NCBI GenBank assembly: GCA_029983675.1
Contig: JASBYY010000008.1
Coordinates: 1-64,000, forward strand
Source: Bacteroidales bacterium
Lineage (GTDB): Bacteria > Bacteroidota > Bacteroidia > Bacteroidales > F082
DNA length: 64,000 nt
Reading direction: 5' to 3'
Positions 44,142-53,451 of the stretch are shown one piece after another. Every line of letters begins with the position of its first letter. Within the stretch, counting starts at the first letter, position 1. Position numbers and translations under genes: made by a program. The notes below the pieces were generated by a model that worked only from the letters and a program-made list of their open reading frames with translations, was not told the origin of the DNA and did not search any database.

Positions 44142-46739
44142 ATGGCTATGGAAAACGAAGGGACCAATCAAGAAGTGAATCATAACGAATACCCCGTGTT
44201 TTGTGATGGTAATATTTTGACAAGCAAAGATCTCAACAAATCGTTCGATTTCTTGCACACACAAGTGAAATCTACCCGAACTCTGTTGTTTGGGCAGGGC
44301 ATTGTCAACGGGCTGGCTTATCATTTTGATGCTGATAAGGGTGCGATTATTATTAGTCCGGGAATGGCCGTAACCGCTAAGGGGTCGGTGATAGTGATTG
44401 AGAAAGAGCAAAGGTATGATTACTGCATTCCTTTTAAAGAGGCAATCCAAAACTGGGAAATGCAGGAAACCGAGATGCCCGGAGTTCAATATGTTCTTCA
44501 AACAAAGCAAGAAGGCAGTGACATTGAGATTAAAAAAGACTTTATTGAAGATTTCCTGCTTGGATTGTATGTGATTCACAAGGTCAAGAAAGAGAAATAT
44601 TGTACTGACCAATCTTGTACAATAACAGGTAGTAAAGTGGAAATAGAAGTTGTTCCTTTCCTGACCAAGAAGGAAGAAGAGGACGGGCAAGGAGTTTCTG
44701 GTGGTGAGTATCAGTTGAAACCTATTGAAGAACTGCAAGTCCCTATAGATTATGGAATGGCCAATTATGTGGCTTTGTCCGTTTTCTTGCGCAGGGTCAC
44801 CGATCGTTTTTACAGTAGAAGAAATGCAATAGTGGAAAGCCTTAATAAGATAAAAGGAACCGACATTTCCACACTTTTTTCGCCTTTGATGGCGTCTTCC
44901 TTCAAAGAAGCACAACAGGATCTTGAACGTTGTATTACTAGATTGAAAGGGTTGCAATTTGATAATCGGAGAATTGCGACTTACCTTTCTTTTGCCGACG
45001 ATATTGTTGATGCTGTCAACGAATTCATTGCATTTTACAACCATTTTTTATCCAAATACAGAATTGTCGCCTCTAAGCGTTTTGACGAGGCGGTGGTTTT
45101 GGGTGATTTTGAAGAGAGTTTGACTGAGAAGTATCGGTATTCATTACAGGAAACGTATCAGGATTTTGATAGGAATAAAAACGAAAGGATTCTGTATCGA
45201 TTGTATCATAGAATCATGCTGTTGGTGGAGTGTTTCTCGCCGGAGCAATCTCTCGATGGCGAAAATGTCGATTTTCTACCGGCATCGGTCAATGATAAAT
45301 TAGGAGAACGTATCGTGCCGTTTTATTATAAGGGCGATAAAATCAAAGACCTACTTGAGTTTTGGGATGCCCATAATGAATACCATATTGATAATGAGCT
45401 GTTATTGTTTGAACAAAACAAAAGCACAGGATTAAATATAGGCGCGAATGATTTACCTTTTGCCAAGGCGTTCCGAAAAGCCAACCTGTTCAGGTTGTCA
45501 GGGTACGACGCTGTCGGAGTAGATGGGCTAAGAAAACATCTGCAGTTTGAAATTAACAAGTACAACCTTCCAGTGATTCTTTTGCGGCAAGATGTTGAGG
45601 GCGATGACATCTCTTTTTATCTTGAAAACTACATAAACGTTTTGCCGCAATCTCAAGAAACCACCAATGCCGAAGCGTTGTTGAACCTTATTGTCAATTA
45701 TAAAATCAAAAGCCATGGTACCGATGAATCGCCTATTATTGGAGGCGAAAAAGATAAGGAAAACGTATATAACACGCTCGCGCAGGTGTTGGGAGAATAC
45801 AAGTCACGGAATAACATTGCTGTAGCGAGTCAGAAGTTGGCTGGCTTGAAAAGAAGCAGTCTCATGGAAGAGATCCGGCAGTCTATTTATTTGATTGTAA
45901 AGGAAAAGAAATCATCGGAGGAGCAAGTAAAAATAAAAAGACTGTTGGAGTTTATTATGATGGCTGTGCTCTGCAAAAAAGACAATAGCATTTTTGTTCC
46001 GAATTACATGCCGGGAGTTGACTATCTGGGCGGAGTAGAAAGAAAAGACATCTTGCTTTTGGTATGCTACAAAAACAAGGTCTTGGCTTGCTTGAATATG
46101 CCCTACAATTGTCTGGTTATTAATGGAGATAAATATAAGGATCAAATTGCACATTATGCCGTCATGCAAGGTGAGGACCATATTCCCGGTTTCGATCCGC
46201 ATGAAAACATTATTGGCCATGGTGGGCATGGCGAAGAGCCAAACGCAGTGGGTTTTGACATGTTTATGATTCGATACGGAAGAAACAAAGAACACACCGC
46301 CAATTATTTGAGAGAGAGAAGGAAGATCACATTTAGAAAGGCCATGGAAACGGTCAACAAGCTTCCGGTTTTTATTTTCAACGAAACATCACGCGAAGAA
46401 GCATTAAAGGTGTGCTTTGTCTTGAATGAGCGATTGAAAGCCAATCTTTTGGTTGTGCCGGCAGGAATTGCGAAAACCGATGCCAATGACAAACTGATCG
46501 GATTTTCTGTTGACCGATTCAATTTGAAAGTGACACTCTTTGAAGACAAGCCTGACGAAGCGGCCAGCAAGTTGAAAATCCTTACCGGATTTAAGAATGT
46601 TGAGGTGCCTGACCAAGTAAGCAGCCCTAGAACACTTTGGGTCAGGGATCTGAATCCCATGTCATTTCTTGGCAAATTGCAGAAACTGAAGAGTTTTGAT
46701 GCCGTGTTTGAAATGGAATTGATAAAGAATGATTATTAA
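44142..46739 (+). CDS. Large eCIS operon protein of unknown function (865 residues)
   Basis: Residues about 15-90 (YPVFCDGNILTSKDLNKSFDF, LLFGQGIVNGLAYHF, IIISPGMAVTAKGSVIVIE) resemble the N-terminal module of fibre or baseplate-attached proteins, where a flexible start is followed by a GVVxGL and PGxAxDxxG pattern. The middle (about 210-560) is helical; about 615-700 holds a His/Gly-rich loop (HENIIGHGGHGEEP). The rest reads as alternating strands and helices. No signal peptide. By position it takes the place between the baseplate and the fibre, so a connector for the LRR protein is a reasonable guess. No catalytic motif seen. Confidence 0.6.
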   Translation: MAMENEGTNQEVNHNEYPVFCDGNILTSKDLNKSFDFLHTQVKSTRTLLFGQGIVNGLAYHFDADKGAIIISPGMAVTAKGSVIVIEKEQRYDYCIPFKEAIQNWEMQETEMPGVQYVLQTKQEGSDIEIKKDFIEDFLLGLYVIHKVKKEKYCTDQSCTITGSKVEIEVVPFLTKKEEEDGQGVSGGEYQLKPIEELQVPIDYGMANYVALSVFLRRVTDRFYSRRNAIVESLNKIKGTDISTLFSPLMASSFKEAQQDLERCITRLKGLQFDNRRIATYLSFADDIVDAVNEFIAFYNHFLSKYRIVASKRFDEAVVLGDFEESLTEKYRYSLQETYQDFDRNKNERILYRLYHRIMLLVECFSPEQSLDGENVDFLPASVNDKLGERIVPFYYKGDKIKDLLEFWDAHNEYHIDNELLLFEQNKSTGLNIGANDLPFAKAFRKANLFRLSGYDAVGVDGLRKHLQFEINKYNLPVILLRQDVEGDDISFYLENYINVLPQSQETTNAEALLNLIVNYKIKSHGTDESPIIGGEKDKENVYNTLAQVLGEYKSRNNIAVASQKLAGLKRSSLMEEIRQSIYLIVKEKKSSEEQVKIKRLLEFIMMAVLCKKDNSIFVPNYMPGVDYLGGVERKDILLLVCYKNKVLACLNMPYNCLVINGDKYKDQIAHYAVMQGEDHIPGFDPHENIIGHGGHGEEPNAVGFDMFMIRYGRNKEHTANYLRERRKITFRKAMETVNKLPVFIFNETSREEALKVCFVLNERLKANLLVVPAGIAKTDANDKLIGFSVDRFNLKVTLFEDKPDEAASKLKILTGFKNVEVPDQVSSPRTLWVRDLNPMSFLGKLQKLKSFDAVFEMELIKNDY

Positions 46740-46750
46740 ATAACAATATT

Positions 46751-49072
46751 ATGGAAGCAAAAGTTAAATTCAAAGATGATAGGGCGGTAGTGGTCCATAG
46801 CAATCACTATGCTGGAACCGTAGTCATCCCTGATTGTGATGAAAAAAATCGTCCGGTGACTGCAATTGACGAAGACGCATTCTTGAATTGCCAAGGGGTT
46901 ACCGAGGTGCAACTAGGTCGAAACATAGAGATTATCGGAGATTCCGCATTCGAAGGCTGTGAGGGCTTAAAAACAATAAAACTAAACGACAAAGTACGCT
47001 CGATTGGCAAATTCGCATTCTTCAATTGTAAAAACCTTACATCTATTGAATTGAAGTACGGAGTTGGAAAAATCGGGCGATCGGCCTTCCAAAATTGCGA
47101 GGCATTGGAGAAAATCACCTTATACTATGGCATTTCGGGAATTGCACCATGGACTTTCGCAGGATGCAAGCAACTTAAAAGTATAGCCATACCGAATGGG
47201 GTGAAATATATTGGACACCAGGCATTTGCCGAGTGTGCCGCGCTTAAAAAAATCGAAACCTTATCCAGCTGTATTTCCTTGGGATACGAGGTTTTTCTTG
47301 GGGTAGATCAAGAATGCGTAATAACAGTTCCCCTGTATTGCGATGAAGGGTATAAGGCCGATGAGCAATGGGGAAGCTTTGATGTCAGGGTGAATGACGA
47401 GAGAATATTTTCATTTAATGGTATCAGATACAAAGAAAAAGAAACGAACGTCCTTGTTGTTGCGAGAAATGAGTTTTTTTATGGTCATGCCAATATTGAT
47501 GCTAAAATCAGTTTCATGGGACGTGAACTTATTGTCAAGGAAATTGAAGAACGCGCGTTTGCCCAAAATGACAAACTCGTATCCGTTTATATCCCGGCAA
47601 GTATCGAACAAATCGGAAAAAGAGCATTTGCAACATGTACAAACCTTCAGTATTTTGCAACCGATAATATGGGGGATTGTAATTTCGAAGCCAAAAATGG
47701 CGTGCTGTTCAGCAGGACGGGCGATACACTTATCGCCTACCCGGCGGCAAACGATAAAGCCGCATTTTCCATTCCGGCAAAGGTGACAAAAATTGCCGAT
47801 TACGCCTTTTCCTCTTTTCAGTCTTTGGAAAGAATTACTTTTTGCAATAAAGAGGTTAAAATAGGTGAGAATGTCTTTTATAAAGCTGCGGTCGGCAGTT
47901 GTAGCGCCTTTATTCCTAAAGATGCAGGCGCATTAAAGGATGCGCTTTTGAAGATTGGGTTTAAGGAGATTTTCGATTCGAACCTGATAGCGATAGATGG
48001 GCTCAATTACAAAATCCTTACAGATAGCGAAGAGGGTGGCAATGTTGAGGTCGCAGGGAACCCTGATTGTGCAGGAAGGGTCGCAATACCCGAAACAATA
48101 AACTATGCCGGTGTAAAATACACCGTGGTAGGAGTGGGGGATTGGGCATTCTATGGAAATAAAAAGGTCACCTCCGTATCGTTGCCCATCAGTATCAAGT
48201 ATGTCGGCTCTTACGCATTTCGAGAGCTTGACATTCCCATGTCGCTGCCTTCATCCTTGGAAAGGGTAGGAAGATTTGCTTTCACGTGCAATCTGTTTGA
48301 TGATTTGAGACTTCCGTCGGGTTTAAAAGAGATCGGATCTTGGGCTTTCTCAAGGACAACCGTTAAAACTAAAAAAGTCTTTTTCCCGGCGAGCGTGAAC
48401 ACCATGAGTCGGAATCCTTTTTATGGTTCTACTATTGAAGCGGTCATCGTGGATGCCGACAATGCCTCTTTTAAGTCGGAGGACGGTGTGCTACTCAGCA
48501 AGGATGGGCAGAAATTATTGGTCTATCCGCATGAAAAGAAAGGTGACACCTACACTATCCCAAATGGCGTTACAACAATTGGCGAGTACTCTTTTCAAAA
48601 TCAAAATCTGACCCAGTTAACCATTCCTGCCACGGTCAATCAGTTGGAGAGAGGGGCTCTATGGCTGTGCTCGAGTCTGGAAACAATCATTGTTCAGAAT
48701 ACTACGCCTCCGGCGGTTGGAGACAAGTCGTTTAACACCGTAGCAACAGGTTGTGTCATTGTCGTTCCTCCGGGCTGTGCTGGCAAATATAAGGAAGCGG
48801 AAGGATGGAAAAGATTTACTATAATTACTATAAAAGAACCAATACCGAGAAGGAAATATTTTGTAGTAATTAAAAAAATGGGGCAAAGGGAACGAGATGT
48901 TTTCAAGTATTTGTGGCAATTAGAAAAGGAACATGAGATAATTACGGTTGAAAAGTATGAGAAAAGAATGCGTTTTTGGGTGAAATATCTTGATATTATT
49001 AAAGCTCAAGAAGTTAGTGTGGAATTGGAAAAATGGGGAGCAGAGCCTGTTATCACAAGTGTGGCTCCTTAG
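46751..49072 (+). CDS. BspA-type leucine-rich-repeat protein, candidate tail fibre / target binder
   Basis: 773 residues with at least a dozen LRR_5 units of the form AFxxCxxLxxIxLxxxVxxIG. Three blocks each open with a strand-rich unit (residues about 5-40, 220-270 and 410-455) ending near AIDEDAF, EIEERAF and GVGDWAF. BspA-type proteins normally carry signal peptides and bind host proteins; this one has none (starts MEAKVKFKDDRAVVVHS), fitting assembly in the cytoplasm onto an injection particle. The last about 75 residues (KYFVVIKKMGQRERDVFKYL to LEKWGAEPVI) are a separate alpha/beta domain. Place in the operon, after the baseplate and before the tape measure, equals that of the Pvc13 fibre. 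Confidence 0.8.
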   Translation: MEAKVKFKDDRAVVVHSNHYAGTVVIPDCDEKNRPVTAIDEDAFLNCQGVTEVQLGRNIEIIGDSAFEGCEGLKTIKLNDKVRSIGKFAFFNCKNLTSIELKYGVGKIGRSAFQNCEALEKITLYYGISGIAPWTFAGCKQLKSIAIPNGVKYIGHQAFAECAALKKIETLSSCISLGYEVFLGVDQECVITVPLYCDEGYKADEQWGSFDVRVNDERIFSFNGIRYKEKETNVLVVARNEFFYGHANIDAKISFMGRELIVKEIEERAFAQNDKLVSVYIPASIEQIGKRAFATCTNLQYFATDNMGDCNFEAKNGVLFSRTGDTLIAYPAANDKAAFSIPAKVTKIADYAFSSFQSLERITFCNKEVKIGENVFYKAAVGSCSAFIPKDAGALKDALLKIGFKEIFDSNLIAIDGLNYKILTDSEEGGNVEVAGNPDCAGRVAIPETINYAGVKYTVVGVGDWAFYGNKKVTSVSLPISIKYVGSYAFRELDIPMSLPSSLERVGRFAFTCNLFDDLRLPSGLKEIGSWAFSRTTVKTKKVFFPASVNTMSRNPFYGSTIEAVIVDADNASFKSEDGVLLSKDGQKLLVYPHEKKGDTYTIPNGVTTIGEYSFQNQNLTQLTIPATVNQLERGALWLCSSLETIIVQNTTPPAVGDKSFNTVATGCVIVVPPGCAGKYKEAEGWKRFTIITIKEPIPRRKYFVVIKKMGQRERDVFKYLWQLEKEHEIITVEKYEKRMRFWVKYLDIIKAQEVSVELEKWGAEPVITSVAP

Positions 49073-49076
49073 ATTT

Positions 49077-51053
49077 ATGGCTTCAATCCTTATTAATAAA
49101 ACCATTTTCGAGGCAACTGTTGATGTGTCTGAAAAAGAGGCGAATGCGGCGTGTGACATGCTTTTTGAAAGGCGTGTCCGTCCCGCATTGGACAAGGTGT
49201 TGCGACAGTTCGAAAATGACGACATGGTGATAACGCAGCCCATAGAACTTGATCTGGGGGCGATAACGGAAGGGGATTTGGAGCATTTAATAGCCGACAA
49301 GCTGCATCAGGCGTTGCTGAAATGCCGACACGATGATGCGGCACCACCGGTATCTGCCCGTATTATCGAACCGGAGACCGACATGTTTCTCGATTACCTT
49401 CAAAAGCCGGTGCCGCCTTGGAGTATTGATAAAGTCGAAGACTTTGATTTGCGACAGCTCTTGAAAGAATCGGTTCAAAAGGCAATGGCGTCGGATGTTT
49501 ATTTGGAACAGATGGCAACGCTGCTGTCGGATGGCATTGAAACCTGCAAGCGTTTTTTCGGGCTGCCATTTCAGAAGGATGATTTTTTCATGTTGTTGCA
49601 AAGACTCATTTCTAAAAGTCCTGTACTTAGGAGTCGTGTTGCCCCGGAGGTGATCAACTTGTTTGGGGAAGATGATGAAATGGATGGCTTGTTGTTCAAA
49701 GAAATCATGCATTATTTGTTTTCTTGCGCTCTATTTGGAACGAAACAGGAAATCATCTTCAGCCAGATGGTGGCGGTGCTGCTCGGCAATAGAAGATGGC
49801 GTTCGGAGAAATCAATTGGTCAGCAGGAACGAGGAAAGAATGTGAACGCTCCTTCGCCAAAGATGGTTTCTGCACGAGGTCAGCGTCCCGCTGCCTCCGA
49901 TCCGTCGTCTGGCGTTTCCGGTGCTCCGGTTGGTCGTCCCTCTGCCTCCGAGACGTCTTTTTCTGTTGTTGAAGCCAAGGAACAGGCCGAAAATGCTCCG
50001 TCGGGCTTTCATGACCTAGATACCGGATCTATCGCCGGTGGCGATGCGATTCTTGGATTTTCTCAAACTCCAAGAGGTGTAGAAGAGTCATTAGAAACGG
50101 TTTTGGACAACGGAAATGCGATTTTAGGTCAAGGAACTACCGAAAACGGCAGGCTGGGCGAGAAACTGCAGCAATTGATCCGACATATCGACAGGATTGC
50201 GAAAGACGGAGAACGATTTTCCGATGTGGCAGCAGAAATTGAGCGGATTATTGAAGAGTTACAGTGCGACGTGCAATGGAAACGTCTATTGGAGCACAAT
50301 ACACTTTCGGTACAGGCTATGCAAAAAGAACTGTTTCGTTTGAAAAACAGGGTAGAGGAAGACCGTGACGGGACGGGTGGACAATCGGATGCCGATAGTA
50401 TGACGGAGGAAGATGTTTTGTCAATCGCCAAAGCAATAGAATCGCTTCGGAAGATTGAAACAATGGGACGGCAAGAAGAATCGGGTATGGGGATTCGGGA
50501 GCTGGCAACAGCCGTCATGCGCACACAACCCAAGCTGAAAGAGAAAGAGCGGATTCCGATATACAATGCAGGACTGGTGTTGTTTCAGCCGTTTCTGATC
50601 TCTTTTTTCGATAGGCTTGGGCTGCTTGAATCCAGAAAACATTTCAAATCCGCCGCCTGCCAGATGCATGCGGCACATCTGCTGCACGAGTTGTCGGGCT
50701 TCGGGGAAGCCCCGCTCGAACATTTGATGTTGTTCAACAAGATGTTGTGCGGCATCAATATCATGTTCCCTATTGACGGTGGATTCGGAATTTCGGAAGC
50801 GGAAAAAAACGAAGTGGAGAGGCTCTTGCGAGCTACTATCGGCAATTGGACAATCATACGAAACACTTCCGTTGCAGGATTTCAAGAATCTTTTGTCAAA
50901 CGTCAAGGTTTTCTGGAACGCAGCCAAGACGATTGGATATTGCGTGTGGAGACCAAGGGCATCGACATACTTTTAGATGATATTCCGTGGGATATACACC
51001 TGGTTTCGTTTCCTTGGAACGGTTATTTGGTGTATGTCGATTGGAAGTTGTAA
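49077..51053 (+). CDS. eCIS tape measure protein (Pvc14-like, CIS_TMP)
   Basis: 658 residues from ATG 49077, 4 bases after the LRR stop. The N-terminal part (FEATVDVSEKEANAACDMLF, ITQPIELDLGAI) and the C-terminal part (YNAGLVLFQPFLISFFDRLG, AAHLLHELSGFGE, LMLFNKMLCGI, EKNEVERLLRATIGNW, WILRVETKGIDILLDDIPWD) are the family's conserved ends. The region between about 240 and 350 is low complexity (Pro, Ser, Ala, Gly). Tape measure proteins set tube length; the stretch between conserved ends is short here, which is of interest given the fused coil at 32968. Confidence 0.9.
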   Translation: MASILINKTIFEATVDVSEKEANAACDMLFERRVRPALDKVLRQFENDDMVITQPIELDLGAITEGDLEHLIADKLHQALLKCRHDDAAPPVSARIIEPETDMFLDYLQKPVPPWSIDKVEDFDLRQLLKESVQKAMASDVYLEQMATLLSDGIETCKRFFGLPFQKDDFFMLLQRLISKSPVLRSRVAPEVINLFGEDDEMDGLLFKEIMHYLFSCALFGTKQEIIFSQMVAVLLGNRRWRSEKSIGQQERGKNVNAPSPKMVSARGQRPAASDPSSGVSGAPVGRPSASETSFSVVEAKEQAENAPSGFHDLDTGSIAGGDAILGFSQTPRGVEESLETVLDNGNAILGQGTTENGRLGEKLQQLIRHIDRIAKDGERFSDVAAEIERIIEELQCDVQWKRLLEHNTLSVQAMQKELFRLKNRVEEDRDGTGGQSDADSMTEEDVLSIAKAIESLRKIETMGRQEESGMGIRELATAVMRTQPKLKEKERIPIYNAGLVLFQPFLISFFDRLGLLESRKHFKSAACQMHAAHLLHELSGFGEAPLEHLMLFNKMLCGINIMFPIDGGFGISEAEKNEVERLLRATIGNWTIIRNTSVAGFQESFVKRQGFLERSQDDWILRVETKGIDILLDDIPWDIHLVSFPWNGYLVYVDWKL

Positions 51054-51065
51054 AAAATAGAAATA

Positions 51066-52403
51066 ATGAAACAGAATCACGTTTTTATCCATAATGAGCT
51101 TAAGTGGTTGGAATCTGTCGTCATTACCCGTCTGAAATTATACTTTCAGCAGGAATCCGATTATGCCAGTATTTTTGACATAGTACCGCCTTCAACAGAA
51201 AGCGCCGAAGGAGAATACGCCGCGTTCATAGTGAAAAACAGTTTGGGTTTTGCCGAAAGGGTGTGTTTGATGCTATCATTGGTTCCAACACTGAAACCAC
51301 AGTTGCTCGATTGCCTGAACATCAAAAACAGCACTACAGGGAGTCGTTTTGTTGAATTTGGATGTGTCGAAGCGGAGACAGCCGCCATTCTGTTGCCTAC
51401 TTTCGAGACGGTGCTCTTTGTGCTGTCTGGCGATAACGTGGAGGAAAAAATCAAACATACCAATCTCCTAAGCAAAGGGGTGTTGTTCCACGACAATGTG
51501 ATATCCTTGCAACGGAGAGAAAGTCAAACGCCACAGCATTATTCCGTGTTGCAGCCGTCGTTGTCAACGGTTGAACTCTTGATATACGAAACGCACTATT
51601 ATCCTGATTTTTCTACATCCTTCCCGGCCTCCCGCCTGACCACCCAAGCCGAGTGGGGCGATCTTGTCCTTGATGCCAACGTGATGAAGCAAATCAATGA
51701 GATAAAAACATGGATAGAATATGGGGAAAGGATCATGAAAGAATGGGAGTTGGATCGAAAAATAAAACCCGGCTACCGTGTCTTGTTTCATGGCGCCTCG
51801 GGGACAGGAAAGACCTTTACCGCCGCACTTCTCGGAAAATATACCGGTAAGGAAGTGTATCGGATAGATTTGTCGGCGGTGATATCTAAATATATAGGTG
51901 AAACGGAAAAGAATTTGTCCAATATATTTGAGAGAGCGGAAAACAAAAACTGGATCTTGTTTTTTGATGAGGCGGATGCCCTGTTTGGAAAGCGTACGAA
52001 TATCAACGATTCACATGATAGGTATGCTAATCAGGAAATCTCTTTCTTGTTGCAACGAATTGAGAACTATAACGGATTGGTCGTCTTGTCAACAAACTTG
52101 AAAAGAAATATCGACGAGGCATTTACAAGAAGGTTCCAGAGCATCATACAGTTTCCTATTCCCAAAGCAAAAGAACGCCTTTTGATCTGGCAAAAGACGT
52201 TTTCGCTGCATACTCGCTTGGATGAAAGCGTTGATTTGGAGAAGATAGCAACAAAATACGACCTTTCAGGCGGCTCCATTGTCAATGTGGTGCAGTATTG
52301 TTCACTCATGGCAATGAAACGTGGCGGTAATGTCATTGTTTACAATGATTTGATAGAAGGGGTCAGGAAAGAGTTTCAGAAAGAAGGAATAACCATTTCG
52401 TAA
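51066..52403 (+). CDS. eCIS AAA+ ATPase (Pvc15-like)
   Basis: 445 residues. After an about 180-residue N-terminal domain, the AAA+ core shows Walker A GASGTGKT (243-250), the Walker B WILFFDEADALFG (Asp301, Glu302), a sensor LVVLSTNLKRNID and the arginine finger FTRRFQSIIQFP. In Afp/Pvc systems this ATPase is needed for assembly or cargo loading. Last gene of the operon. Confidence 0.92.
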   Translation: MKQNHVFIHNELKWLESVVITRLKLYFQQESDYASIFDIVPPSTESAEGEYAAFIVKNSLGFAERVCLMLSLVPTLKPQLLDCLNIKNSTTGSRFVEFGCVEAETAAILLPTFETVLFVLSGDNVEEKIKHTNLLSKGVLFHDNVISLQRRESQTPQHYSVLQPSLSTVELLIYETHYYPDFSTSFPASRLTTQAEWGDLVLDANVMKQINEIKTWIEYGERIMKEWELDRKIKPGYRVLFHGASGTGKTFTAALLGKYTGKEVYRIDLSAVISKYIGETEKNLSNIFERAENKNWILFFDEADALFGKRTNINDSHDRYANQEISFLLQRIENYNGLVVLSTNLKRNIDEAFTRRFQSIIQFPIPKAKERLLIWQKTFSLHTRLDESVDLEKIATKYDLSGGSIVNVVQYCSLMAMKRGGNVIVYNDLIEGVRKEFQKEGITIS

Positions 52404-52500
52404 ACTGCATGCGTTAGGGGGCAAAATTCCTAGGTTGTACTTTTTTTTCGGGTTTTATTCGAGTTTCAGTAACGACATAGACGGTGGTGTGTCCTTTTTC

Positions 52501-52530
52501 TTGCACGTTTGAAAAAAATGACTATATTTG
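52501..52530 (+). promoter_or_regulatory. Promoter of the 109-residue unknown gene
   Basis: -33 TTG (52501-52503), 19-base spacer, -7 TATATTTG (52523-52530), ending 30 bases above ATG 52560. This supports the later ATG over an upstream in-frame start. Confidence 0.65.
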
Positions 52531-52559
52531 TAGCATTAAACCTGATAAACCCTTATGCT

Positions 52560-52889
52560 ATGAATTACGATGCAAAACCAGTCCGAATTCTTTATGACGA
52601 TGCGAAGCTTAAAGAAAAAATCATGGTGGGGATTGCCGGTCGCGACGCTACGCTTGGGATCACTTTCGTCAACCTTTGCTACCAGCTTTTACAGTTGGCC
52701 ATCCAAGAACACATGCTTGAAGACCCCGATAACACGATTTACACGAATGATGAGATTTCGCCCGAAGATCAAGTCCGAGTCAGTCGCCTTCTGTGGGAAC
52801 TGATTTGGGACCGCAAAGTGTTTTTGCTGTTCGGCCGCAGCTCTTTGCTGGGTTTAAGCAACGGCGAGGATAGGTTTGTGAAATATTGA
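52560..52889 (+). CDS. Hypothetical protein (109 residues)
   Basis: Starts MNYDAKPVRILYDDAKLKEK. Probably soluble and helical, with hydrophobic stretches FVNLCYQLLQLAIQEHML and RLLWELIWDRKVFLLFG. No family recognised. It has its own promoter and lies between the eCIS operon and the ribosomal cluster, so it need not belong to either. Confidence 0.6.
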   Translation: MNYDAKPVRILYDDAKLKEKIMVGIAGRDATLGITFVNLCYQLLQLAIQEHMLEDPDNTIYTNDEISPEDQVRVSRLLWELIWDRKVFLLFGRSSLLGLSNGEDRFVKY

Positions 52890-53182
52890 CGAGCGAATCC
52901 CGATGGTGGTCGGCGTAATTTGTCGGCGTGCTTCGGGTAATTAGGCACCCGCAGTGGCGTTTATGTTTTGTGTCGATGGAAATTGTGTCTCTTCACAATG
53001 GGTGAAATCGAGTAGAATATGCGTAGCTTTTGCATATTGATGGTGCGGCAAAATGTGTTTGGGGCTGATGATGATTTTGTTGCTATTATTATAAACAACT
53101 GATAATCAACATATAAATAAAATCATCGAATTTTTTTGCAGAAAAAAAGCATAAAAAGGTATCTTGGTATTGAAAAATGTAG

Positions 53183-53190
53183 TACTTTTG
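53183..53190 (+). promoter_or_regulatory. -7 promoter box of the str-S10 ribosomal operon
   Basis: TACTTTTG followed by CCGC. A TTG lies 16 bases above (53164-53166), shorter than the usual spacer. The leader to rpsL would be about 255 bases. Confidence 0.55.
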
Positions 53191-53272
53191 CCGCGCTGAA
53201 AAAGTTTGAAGGTTTATCCTTTGAAAATGATATAGTTAGGGACCTGATAAGTTAAACGTTAGAGGTTTCTAC

Positions 53273-53315
53273 GCGATGTAAAACTTTATAAATCAATTGA
53301 TTTGTTGCATCGCGG
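53273..53315 (+). promoter_or_regulatory. Hairpin in the rpsL leader
   Basis: CGCGATG and CATCGCG close a stem around an AT-rich interior that itself holds the palindrome AATCAATTGATT. It lies about 90 bases after the -7 box and 140 before rpsL. A role as ribosomal-protein feedback site is possible but not shown. Confidence 0.45.
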
Positions 53316-53451
53316 GTTTAATGAGAAGGCTGGAATACGGCCATCATTTTCCCTCACTACATCTCGAAAAGTACGGATTTTCAAGCAATTTTGGTTTGAA
53401 TTGGATAAATAATGTTCAAAAAAGGTATAGATAAACTAATAATTAAACAAA

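Larger units (their letters stand above)
52890..53451 (+). other. 562-base region ahead of rpsL
   Basis: No supported gene. The left half holds nothing clear apart from a short direct repeat of GTCGGCGT around 52907 and 52921. The right half has the rpsL promoter box and the structured leader. Confidence 0.6.

Noticed and set aside
29782..52403. Type VI secretion system or prophage
   Set aside because: No TssJLM-type membrane complex, no capsid, portal, terminase or integrase; the gene set and DUF4157/DUF4255/DUF5908 markers fit an eCIS.
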